The notes under the pieces are model-generated. The model was given only the letters and a program-made list of their open reading frames with translations, had not been told where the DNA came from and did no database searches. A DNA stretch of 14,721 bases from JACKLD01 sp049297695 (GTDB lineage: Bacteria; Pseudomonadota; Alphaproteobacteria; UBA2136; UBA6156). A program made the position numbers and the translations under genes. Below, one piece after another: positions 6,563 through 13,113 of the stretch (positions are counted from its first letter, which is position 1; each line of letters opens with the position of its first letter). The stretch spans positions 1-14,721 of the forward strand of contig JBAQUT010000005.1 of assembly GCA_049297695.1 (NCBI GenBank). The letters are read 5' to 3'.

Positions 6563-6970
6563 TTAGTGACAGCCACCCGCTGTCAGCAGCTCGGCAGGGA
6601 TGCCATAGTGATGGAGGCTGATTCCGAAATGTTTTTCAAACATGGGGAGGGTAATGTTTTCAAGCCCATCCGTGGTGTCGTCTTCGGTGGGGGTGTGATG
6701 CAGGTATTCGCCAAACAACATTTCGCAATCCGCCATATATTGACGAGTAAACGTAATGTGGGCGTGCCACACAATGTCAATGATACGTGGAGGCACCAAG
6801 GTACCGTTCACATTGGTTTCTTTCAACGTTAAAAACTTACGGTATAAATCTTCCGCGCGGGCCAAGGTGGCGTCATCCATGCCGGTATCGGCTTGCACGT
6901 GCTTCATCACGTGGTTCAAATCCACTTTTGCCAACCGTTGGGCAAAAGTCATGTCGGTGCCGTATGTCAT
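6563..6970 (-). CDS. GRDP-like protein (glycine-rich-domain-containing-protein-like, PF07173 type)
   Basis: 135-aa protein resembling the conserved N-terminal domain of plant GRDP proteins, which also exists as short stand-alone bacterial proteins of unknown function. The signature is present: YRKFLTLKETN, VPPRIIDIVWHAHITFTRQYMADC (written in two pieces in the protein around residues 60-82), then FGEYLHHTPTEDD. His69, His71, Cys82, His91 and His92 could form a metal site; this is inference. I chose ATG 6970 because AGGGAG lies ten bases upstream; ATG 7003 is also in frame but lacks a ribosome site. The gene is convergent with the XRE-methyltransferase fusion with only three bases between stops. 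A TGACAGC/GCTGTCA hairpin (6567-6585) lies in its last codons and may help to end transcription from either side, though no T-tract follows. C-terminal GGCH is unremarkable. Confidence 0.75.
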   Translation of the reverse strand: MTYGTDMTFAQRLAKVDLNHVMKHVQADTGMDDATLARAEDLYRKFLTLKETNVNGTLVPPRIIDIVWHAHITFTRQYMADCEMLFGEYLHHTPTEDDTTDGLENITLPMFEKHFGISLHHYGIPAELLTAGGCH

Positions 6971-7005
6971 TTTCGAGAGACTCCCTTGGGTTACATCCAT
7001 CATTG

Positions 7006-7082
7006 GTGAGAGGCATAGTAGAGCAGGTCACTCGTGTATGCAATAGGTATGTAAAAATATCTCACATACCTCTCTCACATAC
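7006..7082. repeat. Nested inverted repeats with ACATACCTCT motif
   Basis: AGGTATGT (7045-7052) and ACATACCT (7064-7071) are perfect inverted arms with an 11-base loop. Outside them, GTGAGAGG (7006-7013) faces CCTCTCTCAC (7069-7078) with a two-base bulge, and CTCACATAC is repeated directly at 7061 and 7074. The ten-base string ACATACCTCT recurs at 8782-8791 in the repeat region next to smpB. It fits a short REP-like palindromic element, or a structured leader of the minus-strand GRDP-like gene. Confidence 0.5.
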
Positions 7083-7112
7083 TTAACACGTTGAAAAAGA
7101 TTATAAAATAAC

Positions 7113-7141
7113 TTGAAAACCTTGATACAACCTTTCCATAC
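7113..7141 (+). promoter_or_regulatory. Possible promoter of the 125-aa/184-aa operon
   Basis: TTGAAA (7113-7118), 17 bases, then CCATAC (7136-7141) lie about 35 bases ahead of the start codon at 7178, with an AGGAG ribosome site between. The -10 is weak, so this is a best guess in an AT-rich stretch. Confidence 0.35.
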
Positions 7142-7177
7142 CGTGGGTGGGGAACCAACCAACAGGAGATTTTACCC

Positions 7178-7555
7178 ATGGTAAACACAACCAACACAGG
7201 ACGCCTAATTCTCATGTACGATACCCGCCTTACCCCAACCCAAACCCGCCTGATGGGCCGTTTGGTAGCCACGCTGCCCACCCGCCCAGCCTATACCCAC
7301 ATTGCGGGGCCGTATGTGCCCACCATGGCAGCCACACCCAGCGTAACCTTACGCACTATGGCGTGGGGCACCGCCCGCCGCACCGCCTGCCAAACCCAGT
7401 GGGGCGAGGTATGGCTGGTGAAAGACGGCTTGGTATGGGACATACGCACTGGCCGCCTGATTGGCAACCTGAACGCCCGCCCCCACAGCGTGCGAGTGAA
7501 AAGCCTTTCCGCCAGCCGCGCGTTGAGCGGTTACGGCTTTGGGCTTGGTTTGTAG
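7178..7555 (+). CDS. Hypothetical protein, 125 aa
   Basis: I do not recognise a family. ATG 7178 is preceded by AGGAG at a suitable distance. The protein is basic, rich in Thr, Arg and Pro at the N-terminus (TRLTPTQTRLMGRLVATLPTRP), then has a compact segment with a strand-like core (WGEVWLVKDGLVWDIRTGRLIGNLN) and a Gly-rich end (GYGFGLGL). There is no signal peptide or membrane helix. The stop codon TAG is part of the TAGGAGAGG ribosome site of the next gene, so the two are one operon and are likely to work together. Base composition is like the backbone genes rather than the AT-rich insertions. Since the partner carries a helix-turn-helix, a role in regulation or DNA handling is possible, but this is only context. 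Confidence 0.7.
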   Translation: MVNTTNTGRLILMYDTRLTPTQTRLMGRLVATLPTRPAYTHIAGPYVPTMAATPSVTLRTMAWGTARRTACQTQWGEVWLVKDGLVWDIRTGRLIGNLNARPHSVRVKSLSASRALSGYGFGLGL

Positions 7556-7563
7556 GAGAGGTA

Positions 7564-8118
7564 ATGACCATGAGCACCTCCAACCTTTACACCACCCCCC
7601 GCCCCCGCCGTGTGGACAGTGCCGACAGCCCCACCGTGTGGCAATTCACCACGCCCGAAGAGGCTTTGTACTGGAGCGCCGACGTGCTGCGCACCCGCCA
7701 TACCCCCAAACTGATGGTGCTGTGGAAGTACGTGCTGGCCGAAGCGTTGGAGCCCACGGCGAATGAACCCGCCGTTGCCCACCGCCTGCACCTGCCCGAT
7801 GACCCGGAAGACCGTTTCAGCCTGGCCATGGCCGTGGAGCGGTTGATTGGCAGCATGGGCGACGAGGGCAAGCTTCTCCGCCTGCACGCCTGGGGCGATT
7901 GGGTAAGCCCTGGCCACCTGCGCAACGCCCAGCGCCTTCAAGCCGAGGCCAACCTGAGGGGTGAGCGCTTGCTGCTGAACCACCGCCTCAGCTTCCGCCA
8001 GTTGGGCGTGTTGTTCCGCTGCGACCATAAAACCGCCGCCAAACGGGTGCGGGATGCTTTGCGCACCTTGGCCTTGCGGTTACAGAGTGAAGGGTTGTTG
8101 TTTGTGCCCGCTGAATAG
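7564..8118 (+). CDS. Helix-turn-helix protein, DUF6362-like, 184 aa
   Basis: The C-terminal 45 residues form a sigma-region-4-like or MerR/ECF-like helix-turn-helix (LSFRQLGVLFRCDHKTAAKR then VRDALRTLALRL), preceded by a helical segment ERLIGSMGDEGKLLRLHAW. This order, a helix bundle, a Trp-containing turn and an HTH near the end, resembles DUF6362 proteins of alphaproteobacterial phages and genomes; I cannot confirm it without a profile search. The N-terminal 90 residues (PEEALYWSADVLRTRHTP, LWKYVLAEALEP) are not recognised. ATG 7564 has AGGAGAGG directly upstream, eight bases after the preceding gene's stop; a second ATG at 7570 is possible. It converges on the PanC-like gene across a region of inverted repeats. 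Likely a DNA-binding regulator or small terminase-like protein; there are no other phage genes here. Confidence 0.65.
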   Translation: MTMSTSNLYTTPRPRRVDSADSPTVWQFTTPEEALYWSADVLRTRHTPKLMVLWKYVLAEALEPTANEPAVAHRLHLPDDPEDRFSLAMAVERLIGSMGDEGKLLRLHAWGDWVSPGHLRNAQRLQAEANLRGERLLLNHRLSFRQLGVLFRCDHKTAAKRVRDALRTLALRLQSEGLLFVPAE

Positions 8119-8135
8119 ACGAAAGGCGAACAGTG

Positions 8136-8252
8136 GTAGAACGATTGACGATGGCCGATACCCTCTACAGGTTAGACTGTGAGGGTCAATATAAGTATCG
8201 TCAATCGCTCGACTCTGAATCGTTCTTTCGTAGATCGTTCTTTCGTAGATCG
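8136..8252. repeat. Complex inverted and tandem repeats between convergent genes
   Basis: A 17-bp inverted repeat with two mismatches (8136-8152 and 8197-8213, core CGATTGACGAT/ATCGTCAATCG) encloses a second hairpin, CCCTC-T-ACAG/CTGTGAGGG (8161-8185). To its right, the 15-mer ATCGTTCTTTCGTAG is repeated exactly in tandem at 8219-8233 and 8234-8248, followed by a third ATCG. Reverse-strand traces of the same unit (GTAGAACGATT, ACGAAAGG) occur left of the hairpin. It could end transcription for both flanking genes, though no T-tract is present, or be a foldback mobile remnant. Confidence 0.7.
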
Positions 8253-8253
8253 A

Positions 8254-8703
8254 CTATCCAACAACCCGCAACACAAACATATCCCCCAGCCCGTGCTGGA
8301 TGTTGCGGAGGGCGCGGATGAGCGGCAGATTGGCCCGTTCCACCACCACCAAGTTGGGCAGCACGGTGGTGATGGCCTGAAGGATGAGCGTGGCGCTGGC
8401 AGTTGGTACTTCCGGCACGCCCACATCCACCTGCACATGGCCTTGCACCTCGCGGGGCACCCACAGCACGTCGGCGCCCGCATCTTCTGCCACTTTGCCG
8501 TAGGTGGGGGGCAACACCCTGTCGGGCAGCAGACGGGCCAGCACGGCCCTATCGCACACTTTCACGGCTTCCCGCACAGCGGCCAACTCGCCCGGTGTGG
8601 GCAAGGCGCTGCCAAAACACAAAGCCCAACTGGTGTCGGGCGCGGCATCGGGCCATTCGGCTAAACGGCGTTGCAGGTCGGGGCGGGAGGTGAGGATGAG
8701 CAT
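8254..8703 (-). CDS. Truncated PanC-like protein lacking the HxGH catalytic motif
   Basis: 149 aa, aligning by eye with the N-terminal Rossmann half of pantoate-beta-alanine ligase (about 280 aa when complete). Matching landmarks in order: MLILTSRPDLQRRL for the opening strand and helix; CDRAVLARLLPD for the ADxVVVSIFVNP strand; KVAEDAGADVLWVP for LExAGVDxVFAP; VQVDVGVPEV for the VEVPGLS strand; ATLILQAITTVLPNLVVVERANLPLIRAL for the VAKLFNxVQPDxxxFGEKDxQQLxxIR helix-strand-helix. Where PanC has the ATP-binding MGALHEGH, this reads SALPTPGE, and the FGEKD motif is VERAN. It stops at the end of the nucleotide-binding half. It cannot be a normal ligase: it is either a decaying copy or a retained pseudoenzyme. 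It has no Shine-Dalgarno: a long inverted repeat ends two bases before the ATG. Gene order places it after smpB on the same strand. Confidence 0.6.
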   Translation of the reverse strand: MLILTSRPDLQRRLAEWPDAAPDTSWALCFGSALPTPGELAAVREAVKVCDRAVLARLLPDRVLPPTYGKVAEDAGADVLWVPREVQGHVQVDVGVPEVPTASATLILQAITTVLPNLVVVERANLPLIRALRNIQHGLGDMFVLRVVG

Positions 8704-8704
8704 A

Positions 8705-8788
8705 GTATGTTCGATGATGGTAATGAGTATGTTCGTAAGTCAAGGTGCTCTGTTACGAACATACCATCATCGAACATACCAACATACC
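8705..8788. repeat. Long imperfect hairpin and GTATGTTCG repeats between smpB and the PanC-like gene
   Basis: A perfect 18-bp inverted repeat (8705-8722 against 8762-8779, GTATGTTCGATGATGGTA) encloses a perfect 12-bp one (8727-8738 against 8753-8764, GTATGTTCGTAA). Folded together they give about 27 paired bases with one bulge and a 14-base loop. AACATACC occurs three times (8758, 8773, 8781). The hairpin fills almost the whole gap and abuts the PanC-like start codon. There is no T-tract, so it is not a standard terminator; a REP-like element or a translational block on the downstream gene are both possible. Confidence 0.8.
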
Positions 8789-8789
8789 T

Positions 8790-9254
8790 CTATCGTCCCC
8801 CTTTCATCACCCGCCGCAAACTGCGGTCTTCCTCCCGCCGTTTGATGGTTTCGCGTTTATCCACCGTGTTTTTCCCTTTGCCCAGCGCCACATCCACCTT
8901 CACGCGGCCTTTGTGCCAGTACAACTTCAAGGGCACCAACGTCAGGCCTTTTTGTTCCAGCCCTTTTTTTATTTTCTCAATCTCGGCTTCGTTCAGCAAC
9001 AGCTTGCGGCTGCGGCGTTCCTCATGCGGCGTATAACCCGCGTTTTTGTAGGCGGCAATGTGGCAGCCAATCAGCCAAACTTCACCGCGGCTCACGCTGG
9101 CATAAGCTTCGTTCACATGGGCGTTGCCCAGCCGCAGGCTTTTCACTTCCGTGCCCGTCAGCACCAACCCCGCCTGATAAAACTCCAGCAACTCGTACAA
9201 GTACCGCGCGCGGCGGTTTTCGGCGATGATTTTTTGGCCCGTGGGTGCACTCAT
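8790..9254 (-). CDS. smpB: SsrA-binding protein SmpB
   Basis: Partner of tmRNA in trans-translation: it binds the tRNA-like part of SsrA RNA and delivers it to stalled ribosomes. 154 aa, normal length. Landmarks: IIAENRRARYLYELLEFYQAG, GTEVKSLR, NEAYASVSRGEVWLIGCHIAAY, RSRKLLLNEAEIEKI, TLVPLKLYW, GRVKVDVALGKGKNTVDKRE, and the basic tail that folds into a helix on the ribosome (DRSLRRVMKGGR). It starts at ATG 9254; GGGG just ahead is too close for a good Shine-Dalgarno. A possible weak promoter, CTCGCA (9290-9285), 18 bases, TATATC (9266-9261), lies in the 38-base gap behind the 67-aa gene, so it may be both co-transcribed with mfd and independently expressed. No tmRNA gene is in the window. 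Confidence 0.97.
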   Translation of the reverse strand: MSAPTGQKIIAENRRARYLYELLEFYQAGLVLTGTEVKSLRLGNAHVNEAYASVSRGEVWLIGCHIAAYKNAGYTPHEERRSRKLLLNEAEIEKIKKGLEQKGLTLVPLKLYWHKGRVKVDVALGKGKNTVDKRETIKRREEDRSLRRVMKGGR

Positions 9255-9292
9255 ATCCCCGATATAGCACGGGTTTGAGGGTTTTGCGAGGG

Positions 9293-9496
9293 TTAGTGAA
9301 TCAGCCCACCGCGATAAACATGCTGCTCAGCTTCCTCGGCCGCTTCTTGAACCTGCCAAATATGGGCGGCTTGGTTACGGCGAGCCGCAGCTACCTGATG
9401 CAGAATATCAACTTGTTCTTGGTGACTCAACCGTTTCAAATCGGCCAATGTTCGGCCCGTCAATTCGGCTAAAGCTTCCAATTTATCGTCATCCAT
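9293..9496 (-). CDS. Small helical protein, 67 aa, translationally coupled to mfd
   Basis: Unrecognised. The start ATG shares its A with the mfd stop (TGATG), with no separate Shine-Dalgarno, so it is probably translated by re-initiation after mfd. The product is highly charged and predicted almost entirely alpha-helical: an acidic start MDDDKLEALAELTG, then TLADLKRLSHQEQVDILHQV, then AARRNQAAHIWQVQEAAEEA. There are no cysteines, membrane segment or signal peptide. The short spacing and coupling argue that it is a real gene made in proportion to Mfd; a binding partner or modulator of Mfd or RNA polymerase is conceivable but not shown. The next gene on the strand is smpB, another factor acting on stalled gene expression, 38 bases on. 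Confidence 0.65.
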   Translation of the reverse strand: MDDDKLEALAELTGRTLADLKRLSHQEQVDILHQVAAARRNQAAHIWQVQEAAEEAEQHVYRGGLIH

Positions 9497-12400
9497 CAGG
9501 CTATGCTAAGGCACTTTTCAAGTTCACTCAAGATACCCCCCACCCCATGGAGAACCAAACGATCATCCCCCCCATGCCGGTGCCACACGAGAGATTGATC
9601 AGGGCGCACCGAGATAACGCCCGCGTGCTTCATAATGTGTTTCATCAAGCCCGCAGGGTTGGCAAAGCGGCCGTGGTGGAAGGCCACGCTCACGCCCTTT
9701 TCACCCACTTCCAGTTTGGCAATGTTCAGCTTCTCGGCACGGGCGCGGAGGCTCATTACGGTGAGCAACGCTTCCACTTCGGGCGGTGGTGCGCCGTACC
9801 TGTCGGCCAGTTCGGCTTTGAAGTCGGCCAGCGCCTCGGCATCTTTCAAGCCTGCCAAGCGGCGGTACAGTTGAAGTTTATCGGCCTCGTTGGGCACATA
9901 GCTTTCAGGGATGAGGTAAGTGAGGCCAAGTTTCAGCGTCACGGTGTGAGAGTGTTCCGCCGCAGGCAAGGGTTCTTTCGCTTTCATACGGCTCCGTTCG
10001 TCCACCGCCTCTTTCAGCATTTTGTTGTACAGCTCAAAGCCGATGTCTTGAATATTCCCGCTTTGCTGCTTACCCAGCAGGTTGCCAAAGCCGCGGATGT
10101 CCATATCGTAACTGGCCAGCGTGAAGCCCGCCCCCAGCTCGGTGAGGCGCTGGAGGATGGTCAGGCGTTTCACAGCTTCTTCGCCCATACCTCCTTCCGG
10201 CATAATGAAATACGCAAAGGCGCGGCGCGTGCTGCGGCCCACACGGCCCCGCAACTGGTACAACTGGGCCAGCCCGAACCTGTCCGCCCTGTAAACAATT
10301 AGCGTGTTGGCTTTGGGCACATCCAACCCGCTTTCAATAATCGTGGTGGCCAGCAGCACCGTCAGTTTGCCTTCGTAAAACGCGCCCATCACGTCTTCCA
10401 AATCGCCTTCCGGCATTTGGCCGTGGGCAATGCCCAGCCGCAAATTAGGCACCAAGCCTGCCAAGCTATCCCGCAGGGCGGGCAAATCTTCCACGTGGGG
10501 GGCCACCACGTACACTTGTCCGCCACGGGTTATCTCGCGCTTCACGGCCTCGGCAATGGTTTTGTTATCCCACGGCAACACAAAGGTTGCCACGGCCTGC
10601 CGGTCCACGGGGGGCGTGGTTATCAAGCTGAGCTGCCGCACACCACCCACCGCCATTTGCAACGTGCGGGGGATCGGGGTTGCCGTCAGCGTCAGCACAT
10701 CCACGTGGGCGCACATGGTTTTCAACCTCTCCTTATGAGCCACGCCAAAGCGTTGTTCTTCATCAATCACTACCAAGCCAAGGTTTTTAAATTCCAAACT
10801 TTTGCTTAATACCGCATGGGTGCCTACCACAATGTCCATGCTGCCTTCCGCCAAGCGTTTGTGGGTAGTTTTTACTTCGCCTGCGGGCACAAGGCGGGAA
10901 AGCCTGCCCACCTGCATGGGGAAGCCCGCAAAGCGCTGCTGGAAAATATCGTAATGCTGCCGCGCCAGCAGCGTGGTGGGGCACACAATGGCCACTTGTT
11001 TGCCCGCGGCGGCCGCAAGGTAGGCAGCCCGCAACGCCACTTCGGTTTTGCCAAAACCCACATCGCCCACCACCAGCCTGTCCATGGGGGTGTGGCTGGC
11101 AAAATCGGCTTCCACATCGTCCATCACGCGCTGTTGGTCGTCGGTTAAATCGTAGGGGAAGCCCGCACAAAACTCGGCGTACAGCGTGGTGGCAGCGCCG
11201 TGGTGTTCCACCAGAGGGTCGCGGGTGGAAAGGTTGCGCGCCGCCGCCGTTTTCAGCAAGTCATCCGCCATGGCCATCAGGTCTTCCTGCACCTTCGCCT
11301 TGCGGGTGTGCCAGCCTGTACCACCCAACTTGTCCAGCGTTACGGTGCCGCTATCGCCGCCTTTGTAGCGGCTCAGCACGCCCAAGTTTTCCACAGGCAC
11401 AAACAACCTATCATCGCCCGCGTACAGCAACTTCAAAAAGTCTTGACGTTGGCCGTTCACATCCATGGTCAGCAGGCCTGCAAACTTGGCAATGCCATGG
11501 TCTTCGTGCACCACGTAATCACCCTCGCGCAACTCGCTGAAGTGGGCAATCATATCCTCGCTGCGGCGTTTGCGTTTGGGGCCTGCCGCCGCACGGCCCA
11601 GGCGCGTGCCAAACACATCGCCTTCGGTAAGCACCATCAGCTTATCGGCGGGGATAATCCACCCGTGCCCCACCGGGCTTACTGCCGCCACGGCGCCCGC
11701 ATCCACCTTCATGGCGGCCGCCAAACTGCTGGTGACTCCCACGGGAGGCGCCCCCTCCCCTTCCAACGCCTTCAGCAACAAACTCAACCCCATGGGGCTG
11801 GGGGCCGTCAGCACAATGCGGTAGCCGTCGTGCAGCTTACCCACCACCTCTTTCGCGGCCATTTGGGCGGCGGCGTGGCGGTTGTTACTGGCACTGGCAA
11901 ACATCGGCGTGCGGATGTTCAGCCGCACCCCCTCCCCCCCATCGTCCAGCGCGTTCAATTCCACGCGGGTCAAGGTTTGCAGAGTGCGCATCAACTCCGG
12001 CGCAGGCACCATCAAAGTCTCGGGCGGCACGGCGCGGATACGTTCCCCCGCCCCTTCTTTCTCGGCGTCCAGTCGGGCGGCATAGGCCTCACCCACCAAC
12101 TCGTCCCACGCGGTGGCTTGCTGGGCTATATCGCTGGGCACCACACAACAGGTGCTCTCGGGCAACATGTCCAACAAACTTGGCAAATCTTCCTCCCAAA
12201 ACAGAGGCAACAACTGAGTGGTGTGGGCGGGCAGCACTCCTTCGCTCACCTGCGCGTAGGCGGTATCCCCGCTGCCACCCTCAAACATCGTGCGGTAATT
12301 TTGCCGGAACGCTTCCACCCGCTCCGCCCCCACCACCACCTCCCTCACCTGTTGGATACTCACATTCCCCACATCCTCCACCGTGCGCTGGCTGGCAGCT

Positions 12401-12996
12401 TCAAAAGCCACCATGCGCTCCATCTCATCATCAAAAAACTCAATCCGCACAGGCAACTCGCGGGCGGGCCATACATCCACCACGCCGCCGCGCTGGGCCC
12501 ATTCGCCCACCTCGCTCACCTGCTCCACACGGGTGTAGCCCAAACGGGTCAGGCTTGCCGCCAAGTCGGCAGGGGCGATAAACCCACCGCGCTTCAGGTG
12601 CAACCCATCGTCCACCGTGGCGGGCACACGCCACGCCAACGCAGGCACGCTGGTAATTACCACGGGGGCTTCGCCCTGCTGCAACGCCTGTTGCACGGCC
12701 AAACGTTCGGCTTGCAAAGCGGGGGCGGTGGAAAGCCTATCGTACGGCGCCACATCCGGCACGGGGAAGGCCATCACCTGCCGCGCCGGACACAAAGCCG
12801 CCACGCTGGCTGCTACCCCATCCACCATGGCAGGGTCGGGCACCACCACCAGCACAGGGGGCATTTTTTTGCTTCCTGCTTCCTGCCTACTGCTTCCTAT
12901 CTCCTGCACCACCCACGGCCACGCCGCCATAGGCACCGCTTGTAAGCGCAGCACATCTCCCGCGGTTAGGTTTTTAAGGTGTTTGGTCAAACTCAT
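9496..12996 (-). CDS. mfd: Transcription-repair coupling factor Mfd
   Basis: 1166-aa DNA translocase that removes RNA polymerase stalled at lesions and recruits UvrA. Domains in order: UvrB-like N-terminal module (to about 330; LPVRIEFFDDEMERMVAF is the UvrB homology); RNA polymerase-interacting domain starting near 487 (LREGDYVVHEDHGIAKFAGL); helicase lobe 1 with Walker A GDVGFGKT at 644-651 and DEEQ at 745-748; lobe 2 with TATPIPRT ahead of it and QLRGRVGRS; C-terminal domain near 1028 on (YLIPESYVPNEADKLQLYRR). Length and all motifs are normal, so the enzyme should be active. The oddity is at residues 31-45, where a 7-base tandem repeat and an A7 run encode SSRQEAGSKK and lead to an internal ATG (residue 45) with AGGAAG just before it. 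Normally sdhE lies directly upstream; here another gene sits in between on the other strand. Confidence 0.98.
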   Translation of the reverse strand: MSLTKHLKNLTAGDVLRLQAVPMAAWPWVVQEIGSSRQEAGSKKMPPVLVVVPDPAMVDGVAASVAALCPARQVMAFPVPDVAPYDRLSTAPALQAERLAVQQALQQGEAPVVITSVPALAWRVPATVDDGLHLKRGGFIAPADLAASLTRLGYTRVEQVSEVGEWAQRGGVVDVWPARELPVRIEFFDDEMERMVAFEAASQRTVEDVGNVSIQQVREVVVGAERVEAFRQNYRTMFEGGSGDTAYAQVSEGVLPAHTTQLLPLFWEEDLPSLLDMLPESTCCVVPSDIAQQATAWDELVGEAYAARLDAEKEGAGERIRAVPPETLMVPAPELMRTLQTLTRVELNALDDGGEGVRLNIRTPMFASASNNRHAAAQMAAKEVVGKLHDGYRIVLTAPSPMGLSLLLKALEGEGAPPVGVTSSLAAAMKVDAGAVAAVSPVGHGWIIPADKLMVLTEGDVFGTRLGRAAAGPKRKRRSEDMIAHFSELREGDYVVHEDHGIAKFAGLLTMDVNGQRQDFLKLLYAGDDRLFVPVENLGVLSRYKGGDSGTVTLDKLGGTGWHTRKAKVQEDLMAMADDLLKTAAARNLSTRDPLVEHHGAATTLYAEFCAGFPYDLTDDQQRVMDDVEADFASHTPMDRLVVGDVGFGKTEVALRAAYLAAAAGKQVAIVCPTTLLARQHYDIFQQRFAGFPMQVGRLSRLVPAGEVKTTHKRLAEGSMDIVVGTHAVLSKSLEFKNLGLVVIDEEQRFGVAHKERLKTMCAHVDVLTLTATPIPRTLQMAVGGVRQLSLITTPPVDRQAVATFVLPWDNKTIAEAVKREITRGGQVYVVAPHVEDLPALRDSLAGLVPNLRLGIAHGQMPEGDLEDVMGAFYEGKLTVLLATTIIESGLDVPKANTLIVYRADRFGLAQLYQLRGRVGRSTRRAFAYFIMPEGGMGEEAVKRLTILQRLTELGAGFTLASYDMDIRGFGNLLGKQQSGNIQDIGFELYNKMLKEAVDERSRMKAKEPLPAAEHSHTVTLKLGLTYLIPESYVPNEADKLQLYRRLAGLKDAEALADFKAELADRYGAPPPEVEALLTVMSLRARAEKLNIAKLEVGEKGVSVAFHHGRFANPAGLMKHIMKHAGVISVRPDQSLVWHRHGGDDRLVLHGVGGILSELEKCLSIA
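12864..12905. repeat. Heptanucleotide tandem repeat and A7 run within mfd
   Basis: On the + strand five 7-base units follow one another: GCTTCCT, GCTTCCT, GCCTACT, GCTTCCT, ATCTCCT (12871-12905), next to a run of seven T at 12864-12870. Three units are identical. Since seven is not a multiple of three, any gain or loss of a unit, or of one base in the T run, would shift the mfd frame near codon 31-44. Confidence 0.85.
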
Positions 12997-13037
12997 ACGG
13001 CTTTGTGGCGTAGGCGGGGGGTGGGGTCAAGGGGGAG

Positions 13038-13066
13038 TTGACAAAGCTTTCCACACAACCTATTTA
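13038..13066 (+). promoter_or_regulatory. Sigma-70 promoter of the 172-aa gene
   Basis: Perfect TTGACA (13038-13043), exactly 17 bases, then TATTTA (13061-13066), placed about 47 bases before the ATG at 13114. This is the best promoter match in the window. Weak ribosome-site candidate AAGGAAA follows at about 13099-13106. Confidence 0.75.
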
Positions 13067-13113
13067 AGTATACATACTGAGGTCGTTTAAATCATAAAAA
13101 AGGAAATTTCGTT

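Noticed and set aside
7045..7082. Possible CRISPR-like repeats (CTCACATAC twice)
   Set aside because: Only two short copies with no regular spacer length; better explained as part of an inverted repeat.
7564..8118. Extension of the HTH gene upstream to 7147 (323 codons)
   Set aside because: The upstream part is the shifted frame of the 125-aa gene and is Pro/His-rich without structure; ATG 7564 has a strong ribosome site.
8254..8703. Full pantothenate synthetase gene with a frameshift
   Set aside because: I read past the stop at 8254 on the minus strand; the following bases are tandem and inverted repeats, with no trace of the PanC C-terminal domain.
11200..12945. 581-codon open frame on the + strand opposite mfd
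   Set aside because: Very rich in His, Gln, Pro and Arg, with no family resemblance; it is the mirror of a GC-rich conserved gene.
12996..13113. Attachment site or flanking direct repeats for the 172-aa gene insertion
   Set aside because: I compared the borders near 13000-13040 and 13632-13660 by eye and found no matching direct repeat of useful length.
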